64,000 nucleotides of DNA from positions 62,001-126,000 of the forward strand of contig JAMKCH010001667.1 in assembly GCA_023653785.1 (NCBI GenBank), written 5' to 3'. Below are positions 34,601 through 49,400 of the stretch, piece by piece; the stretch's first letter is position 1, and each line of letters starts with the position of its first letter. Both the position numbers and the translations under genes were made by a program. The notes beneath the pieces are model-generated. The model did no database searches. It had not been told where the DNA came from and saw only the letters and a program-made list of their open reading frames with translations. The DNA comes from Ophioderma brevispina (lineage: Eukaryota; Echinodermata; Ophiuroidea; Amphilepidida; Ophiodermatidae).

Positions 34601-37103
34601 TACAAAGAGCACTGTCTCCTAGTAGGCTCTAAAAAGCATATATTTTACATTGTCATTGAGATCGCATATTATTACAAAATAAAAAACATACATGGGACCC
34701 ACTTAAATAATAAGAGCCCCCCAGACTGATCCTTGAGGGATTCCACATCACTATTATGGCATCTAAAAGAACTGTGCTATTAAGGCATGTATTGATACAG
34801 TGTAGGTTTTATCATACTATGTGGGCTTGGGATTACCCAAAGTTAACAGGTATGGGCCCAGTATTTTCTTATTAGATTTCTAATGTGTGTATTTGTATTC
34901 AGTCATTTTAGAGATAAAGCAATTTCTTTAAACACTTGGAAAATTTGGGTTGGGGCCTTTGAGTAAGGGCATAATGGGAAGATCTTTTTCTGCGTGATGG
35001 CCAGCATTTTCACTTTCACGTACTGTAGACTAGGAAACAAGGAGAAAAAAGGGAAACAAACTTCAGTACAAAAGAATGGGGCATTTAGTTCCACGTCTGA
35101 TTTTACTATTAAAGCATTGATTGGGCTGTCAACACCACAATTTGATCAAACTTGGCTTCAAGCATTTTTTCAGCCACAAAAAAAACCTGCCCAGACAATT
35201 ATGATTTGTTGGGGCTCGTGTACCACACCATTGTTCAAGTTATGTGGGACCGTAGTTCACCTAAGGGGGCTGTATTCTTATGGAGAGTAATCCCGGTCTT
35301 TCCAATTTGGATCAAAGTTCCCTCAAGGTTTCCTCACTAATGAACCAATGCTGACCTAACATTTTATAAAATAATGCCGCTGCGTTGCAGGTGGGTATTG
35401 TATGGTGGTCAAAAGAGGTATGTCGTATGAGGTAGGGCCTACATCTTATGCAATACGTGGAAGTACAGTACCAAATCAGGTAGGTCAAATATCCTGTCCT
35501 TAATTTTAAAGAGTATGGTATTAGAAAGAAGTTTACTTGTCTCCAGTCAAACTTGGCTGTATTTTTTTTTTTAAATGGGATACCCATCTGAAGTTAAAAG
35601 TTAGGCTAAGCTCAGGGAGATGTACGTCGTTTAAAAATGTAGGCACCGACAGTGAGAGGCAAGAAGGGCACAGTCGATTAGCATGCGCTTGGAGATTAGT
35701 GATAAATTTGTTATGTGTCTTTGGTCACCCCCCTTCCCCCCCCCCCCCCCTTCGTGGCTCTTGAAATGGTTTCAGGTGACTGTGTCGCATGAAGAACCAT
35801 TTCAAGAAGCCACTGGGGACTCAAGGAACGGGAATTGAATTATCACCTCTACATGGCCGCACATGTAGATGTGTCTCATGGCAGCTATTGCTCTTACAAA
35901 TCCATGTATTCACACAATGATTTGGTCCATGAGACCGTGAGAGGTTTAGAAATTGTCTCGAGGGTAGGAGATGCACACCATTGTTCATGGATATTTCAAA
36001 TACCACAAGGGAATTTTACACTTTTGGTAAATGATATTATCAAAAGGGGAAAATAAATGTCATTAACACATTCAAAATCCAAAATGCACACTCCAACAAG
36101 TCTTACACACAGTACCAAGATCCTTACATGTTATTTCTGTCTCACTGGGTCAGTTTCAAATGGCGATTATTTCGATCAATTCTAAAGAATGTTTTTTACT
36201 TGTATCGCTAGATTCTAAAAAATAATAACAACTTAACCAGTCAATTAAGCAGTGCAATTACCAAACCAATTTGAGACCCAATTTATTTCATCAACGAGGT
36301 CAACATTCAGTTGAATGACTAATTGTTTTCGTCAACAAAAGAGAGAGCTGCAAAGCCGTAAGAATCAGGAGGAGTGAATCGGTGAAAGTCGCTCTTGTCA
36401 CTCTTCTGACAATGTTGACCGCAAACTTGATTGTGGTAGCACGTTTAGAAGAGTGTTTCCTCAGTTGCTACAGGCCCTATAGGTACCATGACCTATTAAT
36501 GGTTTGTTAAAAGGGCTATCCCAAAGTGGACAACTCCAAAAAGTTTGCTATTTTGGTTGGCAAACATTTCCTATGAATTGTTCCTCTTTCCTCTCTTTTT
36601 TTCTTCAAGGTTTTTATTCAGTGACAAAACTGTTTTTGACTGTATTATTAGGTCTGAGGATTTGTTAAAGTCTCTGTTGGCCACGAGTGTTGGTTGGATA
36701 AGTTTCATCCAGAACAGGTGATCTTCTATGTTGGTGTCAGTTCAAAAATTAAAAAGCAATTCCTTCAAGCGTTTTCAGAGACTTACTAAGCAAAGGGGAT
36801 TTGTGTGGACTGAATGGAAGTTAGAATCTATTTATTTGCTTTGAAGGTTTCTTTATGTCTGTTTGTGTTTTGGATAGAAATTTATTGTAAAAATCTCTCA
36901 CAACATTGCCTCTTTAGTCAGAGTGATAGCCCACATGGTATTTTAGGTAGTAAACCATACACAAACACATGCTCATACCAACCATTCTTCATGGGAGTAC
37001 TTTGAAGTACCTGTTAAGTAGCCAAGTAGTTACCCACCCGCAAGGTTACCACATCGCCGGCCCACAAAATGGGGGGGTAATCATCCCCTAGTACACGCAG
37101 TAC
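34601..37103. other. Intronic DNA, no gene seen
   Basis: Contains a poly-C tract near 35736-35750 and short ORFs without domains. Confidence 0.45.
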
Positions 37104-37476
37104 TTAAAGGCCGACTCAGGATTTCCTGAGGAGGGCGCCCTCAATTTCCAAAAATTGTGTTTTTTTGCATTTCCTAATGCTTGTCCATAAAATTTTACCT
37201 AATCATTGTTGAAATGGCGTAAGCTTAAATCGAATTCCTTCATATTAAAATCACAACTTTGTTAATAAAATTTCCGATTCCGAATTTGTTTGTGTTATAC
37301 CACATATCCTAGGGGACATAGTAGTACACCTAAAATGTTTACGCATCAAAACGAAAAATCCGATTCATCTCAGATTTCGGAATTGTGCATTTTAGGTTTC
37401 TATCTTTAGTTCTAGTTGGACTATTTTTCTTATTACACACAAACATAATATTTTCAAATTCTGAGTCAGACTTTAA
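37104..37476 (+). mobile_element. TTAA-flanked MITE, family E (single copy)
   Basis: The left end TTAAAGGCCGACTCAGGATT and the complement of the right end, TTAAAGTCTGACTCAGAATT, are inverted repeats with about 17 of 20 matches, bounded by TTAA. 373 bp, non-coding. Confidence 0.75.
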
Positions 37477-38381
37477 CCACTAGTCACCCCAGGGCTGAGT
37501 AACCTGCGGGGTAACTCCCTGCAAATGAACTTTGAGCTTGTGTGATTTTTTCAGTAATTTATCCATTCATTAACATTTTGGTCACATATGTTATATGTTT
37601 TTTAACACAAAATTTCATATATAGGGGTTTTTTGTGATGCTCAACTCATATCTAGATTTTACTACATTATGATAATGATCAGAAAGTCGGAAACAACATG
37701 TAAATGTTTTGGCGCCTTCTGTGGTCCAAATTGCTGCCTACTAGGCAGCCGGTGGCATTAGCCTGTGAAGGTACTCCCGTGAAGTAGCTGCAGAGGTCCT
37801 CCACTACTGGTGGCTTACATGTGTCTGTCATTCACCTAGCTGCAACTGCAGAGTACACGATAGGATGGTACGGCTAAGAAAACAAAGCTGTTATGCACCC
37901 AGTGGCTTTGTGTACTTCACAATTACTTAGTTGTAGTACTGGCATCAATAATGTATCAAGGGGGTAACCCTTGGAGTAGGCTAAGAGTACCCATGGAGTC
38001 GCCTAAGCCTGGGTTACACCGTGAGTGAGATCTTGCGTGTATGCCTGCATATTTATGCAAATACCAGGACATTCACAGTACCATATTGCTGTAAATGGAA
38101 TATTTTCAATGTGTTTATCATTCATGTTGATGCAATTCAGGTTACGCAATACACAATCTTTTTTTTGTTTTCCCTTAAAATGTAGTCCCATACAGCAATT
38201 TCAGGTTAGAAATTTGTGAAACAAAAATTTTAGCAAATTTCACTTTACTTTATTTCTTTTTTAAAAAAACTTTCCAGCTCCTCACCATCAGTGTCCTGTT
38301 TGTACAATTGACCTGGTTTCTTTTGGGTAAACCATCTTTTTCTCCTGGGCATTATTTGACTATTTTATAAAGATAAATTCG
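37477..38381. other. Intronic DNA, no gene seen
   Basis: No supported feature. Confidence 0.45.
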
Positions 38382-38760
38382 ATGAAATTCTGGGAGAAGT
38401 TAGCCACTATAAGTATGTACATGCTGTTTCAAGACATTTTATCGTTTTGGCCGACCTTTTTTGCTTCAATAAAATTTGCTGGATTTTTTGACCTAATTGA
38501 GCTTTTGAAGGCTTCAACTAACAGAATCTTAACCAGTGGCTTATAGTCGGGCCCGGTACGCAGGTTGGGTTCGGTGGGTGTGGATAAGTGTTAGTGAAAT
38601 ACTGGAGGAAAGTTAGCAGCAAATGCTTTAAGAATTTATAGTACATGTATGTATTATCTCTTTCCGTCATCCTTTCTGCTTCAAAAACATGCTAGATTTT
38701 TTACCAATAACTTTATAGCTTTTGAGGTCCTTCAACTAACAACTGTGAACCAATAAGGAT
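38382..38760 (+). repeat. Diverged ~200-bp tandem duplication
   Basis: 38382-38550 and 38595-38760 share, in order, GAAAT-CTGG, AAGTTAGC, GTACATG, TTTCTGCTTCAA or TTTGCTTCAA, GCT(G/A)GATTTTTT, GAGCTTTTGA-G and TTCAACTAACA. Both are interrupted by small indels. Confidence 0.6.
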
Positions 38761-41700
38761 GTCTGTGTTTTCTTCCCACAATGCATTTCTTCCAACAAAT
38801 TTTTGCACTGGTTGTTACTGATTTATACTATGCCAAAAAGACCTCAGTGCAAAAATTGGTATTGGAAGAATTGGTATTTGTGGGACGAACACTAACCTCA
38901 CTTCTGTTGAACAGTGGTTATAGGTATAATGGCACTAACATTGACAATCATATTGTTGACTGCTTCATGCCGAAAAAAAAGGGGAATTTTGGAATGACAT
39001 TGCCTGTGCAATTTTGATTTTTGGGAAAAAATTTTTCCTTTACATAAAGAAATACATAAGATTGAAGGGAAATTTTGCAATCTTGAAGGGACATTTTGCA
39101 CGTAGAAAGACTTTGGATTGTATTCCCAAAAAATTTGGCATTTTTCCAGCCCCGACTGCCTCTGTCACGAATATCCCATTCCATGGACTTATATGGAAAA
39201 GAAAAAAAACTCCATTATACACAAGTAGTACAGTATCTTCACCACCGTGTCCATGTTGATGGAACCCAATCCTAGTTGATCAATTCCACTGATCATGTGT
39301 TTTTGTAAATTGTAATGTAACATGTTTGTTTGCATGGAAAATTTAAATACTAATTTAGGAAACACTACTTCCTGCATGTACATTGCTTGGTTTTTCCTCA
39401 GTAGGCCTACTAAGTTACAGATATCAATCCAGCAATTAACAATATACATTTGATGTATTGAATCGGCAGTTTTCACCCACTTGTTTAGTAACATGTAATG
39501 TGTAGTTACCCATTTTAGTGTATCCCGTTTCAGCAAACCCAGTATAAAATACCCCCTTGGTGTCTTGTCTGCAGTTCAAACATACTTTATTAAAAGTCCT
39601 GTGAAGACCATGTAAAAAAGTAACCGCCACTCACCAATGGACCCTAATTTAGGCATCGGAGTAGCGTAACCCGGGCGCTTAATGAAGCGTGCTTGCAGAG
39701 GTGATTCAGCAGAGGATAGGGAAAATATACCGCTGAACTTTTTTTGTAGAATATTAACGTGCCTGCTGTCTTGAGGCTAAAGTCGTGCATGGTCTGGTTA
39801 AGCAGGATCTTATTGTGGGAGAGAGGCAGTGGCAAAAAAGAGGCAAATCGACATGAAAATCTAAGGAGGTCAAAATTCAACGCGGTTGAGGAATTTACTG
39901 GTTGCACCCAGGAATTGTGATTGTAAATTCCTCTACCAAGCATTGCATTTCACCAAAGGCTGCTCCATGTGATCAGTACCAAACATGATATGTATGTGTG
40001 TTCAGCTGAACACAATAAAGGGAGCATACTGCTGTTAACTATGCAAAATTCCTATACCATGAACTTGTGTTAAGTTGACCCTTTCACTCTCCCATAATTC
40101 CTCCGATTGAGACTGTGAACCATGTCACCTGCTGACATGGTGATGCATGTGATGTGCAACTTGGTCTAAACCTGGGGAATTATAGGATATGGAAAAAATG
40201 GCTTATGTTGAACCTTTGCACTTGGACTCAAATATTCAAAGTTTTGTAGCTTTTTAAAAAATTTTTATTTTTTTTAGAATTATGAACCAAACTAAGCAAA
40301 GAATAATACTTCTGATCCCTGAGTTGCGCTTTATTAAAATTTGGACAACATTGCCCTCTTATCACAGATGCAGAGAGATATTTTTCGCTACAGTAGAAGT
40401 AAATGTTTAGTTTGGTTGGTTTTAGACCAATTAGGTTTACAGGTGTCATCGAACAATATAAGTCTGTAAGGCTTGATGCTATAATGCAGGCATTAACAAT
40501 TACCTTGAATCTGCCCTGATCAAAATATTACATTTAATCACCTCTAAACTCACTTTCAGCCAAAAATAACCTGGTCCCTCTGTGCTGAAAACTCTGTTCA
40601 AGATTCACCACATAGTCAAAATTGTTTGGTCAGGATTTACTGCTTGTCAACATGTTGGTTCTGTAGTAATGTGTATACAAATTATACAATGCTGGGAAAC
40701 GGCAGAGTCACCTGTGATTCACCTTGTAAAATACAGAACTACATTGTACTTCAAGATACACAGGCATACCACTTTAATTTTTTGGTTGCATGAAATTTCA
40801 TGGTGAATCTTTACCTGAACTAACCCAGAAGAGGGGGGCTCTAGATTAGGGTTTGTATCTGCAAAAATGGCATCCAACATTTGAATTATAAGCTTAATAA
40901 AATTGTGTCAAAATCAATTAAAAAACCGTTTCGTAAAATACTAAAATGCGAAACATTTCGCAAAATACAGCACGCCAAAATCAGTCAAGTAGGTCAGGAA
41001 TTTTACTAACAATATCATTAACTGATGAGACTTCCGATAAACAAGTTTTTCTGTGTATTTTTTTCATATTCTATTTAAAATGATTATTGTTTGACCCTTT
41101 TGTACATATTTGTTCATTATTATGACCTTGGCAAACTACAAACTATATTTTTAACAACAAATTCAATACATAATCAATTGCTTTAGAAATCATTTACCTT
41201 GGGCGGGTTATTTTTTAATTCAATTTTGAACAAACAGAAACTGATTGCCTTGCATGTCATTGCCATTTCATCCTGGCACATATAGGCATTCCAATCTTTT
41301 GTTCCACTTGTTAATTTGTTAAGCCTTTTAACAGGATTTGGAAAAGTTTACTTCAACCGTGAAATGCAATTTTACCGAATTTTGTATACCTGCAGTAAGT
41401 GTCGCACCAAGTTTTCTCTCAACCATAGCCAGTATTCGGGGGTAACCAATTAGAATTCATGCAGTGTGGAAATTTTGAATGAAACCAATTCTCCAACACT
41501 AGTGTAAATTAACAATTGCTACAAATTTATCTAATTTGTTACCTTGCCATACAAGATTAGATAGATGGCAACCAAAGTTTACCTGCACTTTAGCTTTACC
41601 ATTTCTCCCTTTATTTTTTATGTTAGGTGCCAGTTTGTTTTATATTAGCATTAGAAACAATTTTGTATTTTCAAATTGAGGGAATTCAAATTGCTCTCTT

Positions 41701-44700
41701 TGCCTCACAAAGTTAATCACCTCACGAGATCTGGAATTAGGCCTACAGTGTACTAGCGGGAGGCTCCCCCTAGCTGAGTGCACGGGACCGATCACCAAAA
41801 TGGAAGCGATCACTGAAACAAGCGATCACTGAAGGTTCAATGTCCTGTCTTTCCCGTAGTTCGCATTTCAACTTCGGAAATTTTGCGCTCGCAATTCTCA
41901 ACGGTTTTATTGCATGCAATGAGACACACACGTGTGCGTCATGTAACAAGTTACAATGTATGGCCGCGTGTATAGACTGAATTATTTGCAAAAGTGAAGT
42001 CATTTTTGTAAGTTTAACATTTTCGATGTACATTTTCACTCATAGTAGTGTAAACAATTGTCTGATTCTAGCATGTTAATCAAACCAAGAAAACACAAGT
42101 TTCCTCAGAACCAAACTCCCGCCTGGTCTGTCAAAGCAGTAAGATTATTATCATCACAGTCTTAAGCAAACGTGACGCAGACTTTCAACTAAATACAGTC
42201 TTGTGTCACCGAAGGCCCATTCTCACATCAAAGGCAGCCCGACTAAGTGCTGTTTTTATTTCCCAATATCCAGAAACAAACAAATAAAACAAATAATTGG
42301 CAAATGCAGATGCTCCGTAGACAGTGATACCCATATAGTCCGTTTAGCAATGTTTATCTGGGTGTGTTGATGGAGGAATAACGAGAGAGGAGGGCATTAT
42401 ATTTCATGGTCGACTACTGTGTCAGTTTTGCCGAAAAAGAGCCAAATTATTTGTCAAAACGGGGAAGAATAACAAATCTTGACATTGAGATTTTTTTGTT
42501 TGCATGGTGTGGTGATTTTGTACAGTGACGAAGGAATTTGTGGGTTAGATTTAATAGATTTGTGCAGTTTTTGCAGTGGCATAATACTAGCACTCTGATT
42601 CAGACAATTTCAGAAGTATTTTACTCCAATATTTCACAGGCTACATGTCTAAACAAATACAACTTAAAGAAACAAATATGAAACTTAAAGAATCCTTTAT
42701 CTCTTATTTTTATTTAAAATTCATATAGAGCGAGTTATTTCATAAAAAAAATAATCAAATTTATTGTTGTTTATTTATTGTTGATGATTGCATAAAGTTT
42801 GTCAACTCTGAGGCCAAAATCCTTTTCAGTATGTGAAACAATTTTTTTGTGGATCTTCAGGTACTTTTCCTGGTCTTTAGCACCAGAAAGTACAGTGTTT
42901 AACCAACCAACATTGTTGTGTACAAGAAAGTTGTTTGTTAAACAACAACGGTTGTTTACAAGTTGGCGAGAAATGATCATGCAATGCGCTAATTAAGTAG
43001 TGTAGGGGTGGTTGTCTTTCATGGTCTATTGCTATAGTATGGGGCTACTTCAGGACAAACTCTGGCAATTGGTATTCTTGTGCTTTCTATATCATAAATA
43101 ATTGTCAGCAGTTGCAGAATGCTTGGCCAGGAGTAACCATCTATCTTTTGCTAGAGTTCAAGCCAGACTCACCAGCTTATTTTTTTGGTGTATGGGATTA
43201 CCACTTAGAGTCTGTTACCTTCCCGGTGATCTAATACATTGGTAAGCATTTCAAATTTAAAAAAAAAACCTGGTTTTAAAAAAATTGGGTCCGCTTTTTT
43301 CTGAAAATATCATTTTGTCTCTTTATTTACAAACCGCATAATTCTCGTTCCCACCAATAATTCACAGGTCGGCAAAAAGTACAAGTTGCTTACATGTAAA
43401 GCCAGATATTTTCATTCACAAAAAGTAATCACAAATTGCAGAAAATTACAAAACTTCTGATCATCATCATAAAAAGAAAGCTAAATTGCCTGATTTTCCT
43501 GGGTCATATGGAAAGGTCAATAACAAAATATGGCGTCAGAAAAACAATGGTTGCTCAAGTGTAAACGTCCAGTCAAGAAACCACTTAGTTCAAGTTCAAT
43601 GCATGAATCTCTCATTTAATCCTCATATTATAGGGATACTTAGATATGCTACACAAATTGATTTCAAGTAAGCCGATCGGACAAAGCTTGCATATTGCTT
43701 TCTTTGTTTAATGGTTAAGACCTAATGCCAAACTGAACCCATCTGGTGAATGGATCCATGCAGCTGATCTATCTATAGAATGCATGATATAATCAGTGGA
43801 ATTTTAGTATGTTGACTGTTTTAGGCCGAGTAAAAAAAATATGTTTAGTGTAGAAAGTTAATAAAGACTTCGGGCAGTGCAGTGTATGCTAAATTTATGG
43901 TAAAAGATGGATATTTTTATCTATTATCCTATAAAAAGCCCTTCCTCTCTTTTTTTCCAAAAAATCGGACGTTAATTTTTTTTAATTGGCCTTATCTGTC
44001 ATTTTTGGAAATATAGGAATTGCTTTGCACTGTGATAATCAGTCATCCAAAACAAAAGCAGTTAACCTTTTACAGATAGCAGTAGTCCCATTTACATTGA
44101 AAATTATCAGATTACATATGTAGCCCTGATGTGTTGGTTCTACTACAAAAAAATTGGACAATAACAATTTATTTTAGTTCATCAAAATGTATGTCAACCA
44201 ATCAATTTTATATTAAAATCTATGTATAGTGTGTATCTTGCACTTTGTTCTGAGGATTTAGTCTACCACTTAACCCCTAAGTACTCACTTAGAATATGCT
44301 CATCCACCAAGGACACAGTTCAGTGGGTTGTACTTGTACACAGATTGACATGAACTGACCTTGTGTGATCTGGGTATCATATACTAAGCTCTAGTCCTCA
44401 TAGCCCTACCATACCACCACCATTCTTACCATGTTGCTGATTGGCTTACAAATCACTTAAGTTCACTGTGGACCAATCGGCAATGTAGTAGGCCTACATC
44501 GTGGGCTTAAAATAGCCTCATCTTCAGGGGCACAGTTCAGTGATCTGTTTATACCAAAGTATTAAAGAACATAACCCTCAAGTATTAGTTGTTATTGTGA
44601 ACGTTGGTCAGACTTAAAAATACTGCAGTTGTGTCTTGTTGGTTATTGCATTGGTGGAATGATGTGGATGGCAGGGAAGGGCACAATTTTATCTTTTGAC

Positions 44701-46078
44701 GGTTTTGGTCAAATTTTGGTGTAGTGCCTATCTGACGACTGACGTTTCTTTTCAAGTATTCTACACAATGAGCGCATACAATATTTACCTGTTTGGCGGT
44801 AAGGTTACAAGCATCTTGATCATAATAGGCCAGCTCTACTTTTGTCTGCCCGTATTCACGAAATTGTCTGTGACAACACACAAAACAGCACAGGTTGTAC
44901 CTTGTTTTTTTGGAGTCTGCATTAGTGGTCTTTCAATTCATCACTAGCCATGGTGAACCGAACCTAGATAACAACAACATCCTACCAATTTTGTCAGGGT
45001 GATGAGACTACCACAAGTGTGAACAGCTGCCCTTGTATTAAACACCCCGCATCTGTCACAGCTGTGGCCAGTTGATCTTGGACCATTTGTCTTGGTTATT
45101 GGTCTTGGTCTCGATAGGGGTCTTGACTACAACACTGGCTGTGGCTATACTGATCGCAAGTGATTTGAATGTGAATCCTCAGGACCATTGCAATAAACTA
45201 GACATCATACAGGGAGCGGGATGACTTCACATCGCGGTGAAAACCAAAGGGAAGCCCCAAATCACGGTGAAAACAAACTTCGGCAAATTGTGTCTTTTAG
45301 GTTCACTGCACTTGTATGACTCTCTGCTGCAGTGCGCATCGAATTATGTCTTGCCATGCAGTTTTGCTACCTTTACTTCTCCCGGATGTCCGCTCCCGGC
45401 TATTGTTTGGCGGTTTGAAAAATTGGGAATGGGGATATTGGTACAATGAGATGCCCCCACACTCAAATAGCTTAGCCCCAATTGATACTGCCCACCTCTT
45501 ATTAGGGCACACTGATGAATTGAGTAGCGGGGGGGGGGCGCAAAATTTCCAATTTGGTCCCCGTGACCAATTCCAACAAGTATCTAAATGGGACAATACA
45601 CGAAAAACGTGTCAAATTTAAGCGCAACATTTTAAATTTTGGCCAAAATTGGTCGCAGTCCTCAAAAAAATTGCAAAAATGCACCAGTTGTTCCATTTGT
45701 CTTAATTTTTTATGTCAGTGGGGAGCAATCTGATCCAGGCCTAAACAAAACACCACTGATTCACCTCTTCCTGCGCCAATTATATCATACTGAAAAGAGT
45801 TCACTCATTTCAGATCCCAAATGAATGTGCTTGACTTGGTATTCACCCATGGGGGAAAAATACCCCAGTCAGTCTTGAAAACAGATCTTAGTCCCACAGT
45901 CATTCACTCAGCATTTATTCCCTAAATCATCATACTCAAAGAAATTACAGATCCAATATCAGTCTAGCTATGGCTCAGAAACTACTCCAAATATTTATGT
46001 AGTGCGTTATTTTGTTTTTGCAAAACATCCTGGTTCAATCCATGTCAGGCAAGAGAATAATTATTATTCCATAGAAAT
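38761..46078. other. Intronic DNA, no gene seen
   Basis: Over 7 kb of AT-rich DNA with short ORFs lacking any domain resemblance. A small hairpin CCATGTCA / TGACATGG lies at 40120-40140. 44270-44550 contains two related stretches with CACAGTTCAGTG. No gene supported. Confidence 0.45.
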
Positions 46079-46422
46079 TTAAGGGGGATGGCCCGATTTT
46101 AGGATATGAAGTTTTCATCTTGATAGAATGGCCGTCACTCCAAAATCCCATCTTAAAGTTCGCGCCGATATTTCTCCGTTTTGATGTGAGAGCTAAAACT
46201 GATTTTGTAAGCCCCATTGAGTCGGTGTAAAATTAATATTGGTCGACCAAAATAGTGCACATTTTCGCTCATAATTTCCAAACCACACATATTTTTTGGC
46301 TCTAAGATTTCACGGTAAATGAGAAAAATAGTAGCTTTCTTCTGATACGCAAATGTTTGACCACTTCCGGTAAAATCTAGGCTGCTGGGACCGACTATAG
46401 CGATTGGGGCCATGGACCTTAA
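46079..46422 (-). mobile_element. TTAA-flanked MITE, family D copy 3
   Basis: The left end TTAAGGGGGATGGCCCGATT and right end GGGCCATGGACCTTAA lie between TTAA borders; 344 bp. It aligns with the reverse complement of 23519-23874 and directly with 217-558. An internal stretch AATGAGAAAAATAGTAGC, then CTTTCTTCTGATAC and CCACTTCCGGTAAAATC also aligns with family A. Confidence 0.88.
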
Positions 46423-49400
46423 GGTATTAAATATACCTAAAACTAAAACCTCACACACATGTTAGTTGTGAAACACAACCTTTTTTTGGTTTAAATATTT
46501 AATTTCCATAATTTGTCAAAGAAGGCAGCTATTTAAGTTAAAGCTTCACGCATTCTCGGAGCATTTGTTGTCAACTAGTTCCACTTGGATTATCGTCACT
46601 CTCAATCGTTTGTTTTGCGTATTTTAGCCAACCCCCAATTATTATGTGCTGTGTGAAGATGGCCTTGAAGTTCTATCTTCCATTTAATGATTTTTTAAAC
46701 CGTTAAGGATCGTTAACATTCAAAGCCCGGGACAGTTTTTTGCTCCCTTAGGTTCGCTGTGTGATGAGCATAGATCCTTCACAGGATATTTGGTGCCTAT
46801 TTATGGACTGTTGGCATTTGTGAAATCTGGGTTTATATTTTGTTTTAAAACCATTTTGGGCAGTCAATAAAAGGTTTTTTATACCATGATCAATGACGTG
46901 TTGTTGTTGTTTTTATTAACTTCAAACATTTTCTTAAAGTTGGACTTTGTCCTTTACAGCGTGAAGTATCATGTTTTTAAATATAATATAGACACTGTAG
47001 GTTATCTGTCAGTAGAAAAACAATAGAACCTTTTTTTATTTACCCTTTTATAGGCTTCATTTCACTCGTAATTATTTGGGATATTGGTATTTTAAGGTAA
47101 TAAACTTTTTAAAAGGTCACTAGTACCCCTTATATATTATGAAAAATATCATGTTGAAAATATCAAGCAGAGTGGCACTAAGTTTTCATAATCACCAGAT
47201 AAGTCTGCACTGCAGCTGTGATACACAACCAACTAAAATCAATCTCAATCCACTTGTGAAATTTCAGTGCGGACCCAAATTGCAACCTTATTAGCAATTT
47301 GTTCGTTTTTAACTTAGATTTGTCCTATTTTGGACCAATCTCAGACTCATAATATTCATAATCACACTAAGCATTCTAATAACAATTTACATTGTCAAAT
47401 ATTAACTGGAAGAACAAAGGTTGAAAGCCTTCATCTAATAAGTATAACGGCCAGAAGGTTGAGGATAAGTACAGTAGGAATAATAATAGTTGGTAAATAA
47501 CTAGGAACTTGCGAAAAAAACATACCTAGGCCTATAGTGTGAATGATTACCGTTTTCTTGATAAGCAGTGCGGATGCTAGCATTGTGGGGAAATGTGGAT
47601 GGTTGCTTAACTGATAATTCAAATTATTTGAATAGGCATACAACTATGAAATAGCAAAATTTAAGCAAAAATTATTGGCAATTATTTCAAAACAAGATTG
47701 TTCACATGATGCACATGATGTCAATTAAATAATGGAAGGCGTCGAAATCAGTTAGGCCCCCTATCGTGTGCATTAAATCCATCGTCTTAGCCATGTTGTG
47801 GTCTTGGTGTTTCATTAGCTGATGAGATTTTAAGGAAGCGGTCTCCTTGACTTTTCCTAGGGTCAGAATGTTTTGTTTTATGCATGGATTGCCTTCTGCT
47901 GATGAATTTGTCTGAAGTCCAAGATAGGTTGGGTATAGAACTCAGAGCATATATCTGGCAAAGGGTAAAGGGAAAGTCCATAGGAATTGCATTCATTTAT
48001 TACGAAGCATAAATCGTGTGTACCAGGTGGGAGAACTCAGCATGCAGTTGGGGTGCGGGGACCTCTGATAAGTAAAAAAAGGCTGCTTTGTTAATTTGGG
48101 GCAAACTCCCCGGGTTGGTGTACTTCACACCGGCTGGGTACTCGCTTTTGGAATTTATCTGTGTGCTGGGCAGTATGTCACGGTAGAGCTGCTTCATGTA
48201 GAATATAGGGTCCTTGCAGGAATCAAAGGATTATTTTCTAATATGGAATTTGTAATCTGTAATTACAAGAGAGTTGCATGATTTGGAGCTTAGATTAGAA
48301 GGAGGATGAACACATTGTGCAATGTTTTGATACTCACTCAAAAAGGGGACTTAGTATAACGATTGTTCTAAAATGCCCTTCATCTATGTAATAAGCACTG
48401 TATTTCCTTTTATACCTCAGATTTGGATTATAATTGGTAAAAAAAATCCTTTTGGATTGATTTTTGTTCAGGGGTCCTGTCATTGCACCCAGGAAATTGG
48501 ATTCTATTCAAAGTTTAGTTTATTGCATCAAATTCAAGAATTAATAAAAATGCTTTAAGGTCTCAATTTGTTGAGGAAACTTTTGAACGGTTAGATAGAT
48601 GGGGATATAGACTTAATCTTTGCGGTACGTAACTAGCAAACTGCACAGAATTTGTCCTGGCTTTTGCCAGGAATTAATGTTTTAAATGAGTTGGACATTT
48701 TCAAGCAATGTTGAAATATAATCTTTGTACAAGTTATAGGCTATGTTTTTTGAGCCCATCTGCCCATTTGTTGAAATGTTATGATTCTTTTTACATTCTG
48801 GAAACACTTTTTTTAGGCTTTCTGAAACGGGCTCTGGTCATGGAGCCACTTTATGTCTGATTAAAGAATAAACAACACATGTGTTTGAGAGTGTAACAAA
48901 TTGAGGATTTTTGCACAGTTGCCATCCATTGTATTGGCTAGTAAACTATAGGGCCTACCCCCCCCCCCCCAAAAAACCTGGAATGGTAATAGCTCAAATT
49001 TTAGTGTTGCCTAAGAAAAAGAATTATGTGATTCTAATCTAAAAATAATTGGTATCAAGTCCTGATAATAATCAGTGGCTGCTGAAAACTTAATTTCCAT
49101 TAGAATAGCCAGATAGCGGCCTTTAAAATGTGTCAACGCTCTCCATTCGCTGTTTCCATTGGTTGCGCAGTCAGATAATTTATCGTGAGATTGTGCCCTT
49201 TCATTTTCATAGTGTGTCATTGATTCAGGATCGGGTATTCCCCAATCTAATTGGCAATCCCTTCTTTTAATGGGATACGCCATACACACTTTTGAGCATT
49301 ACGGTTCAGACTGTAGCCTATAGTTAACCCGCCACAACTGTACAAATTGAAAATTGGAGTCCTGAAGTGCATTATTGCTTTAACATGAACTATGGGTTCC

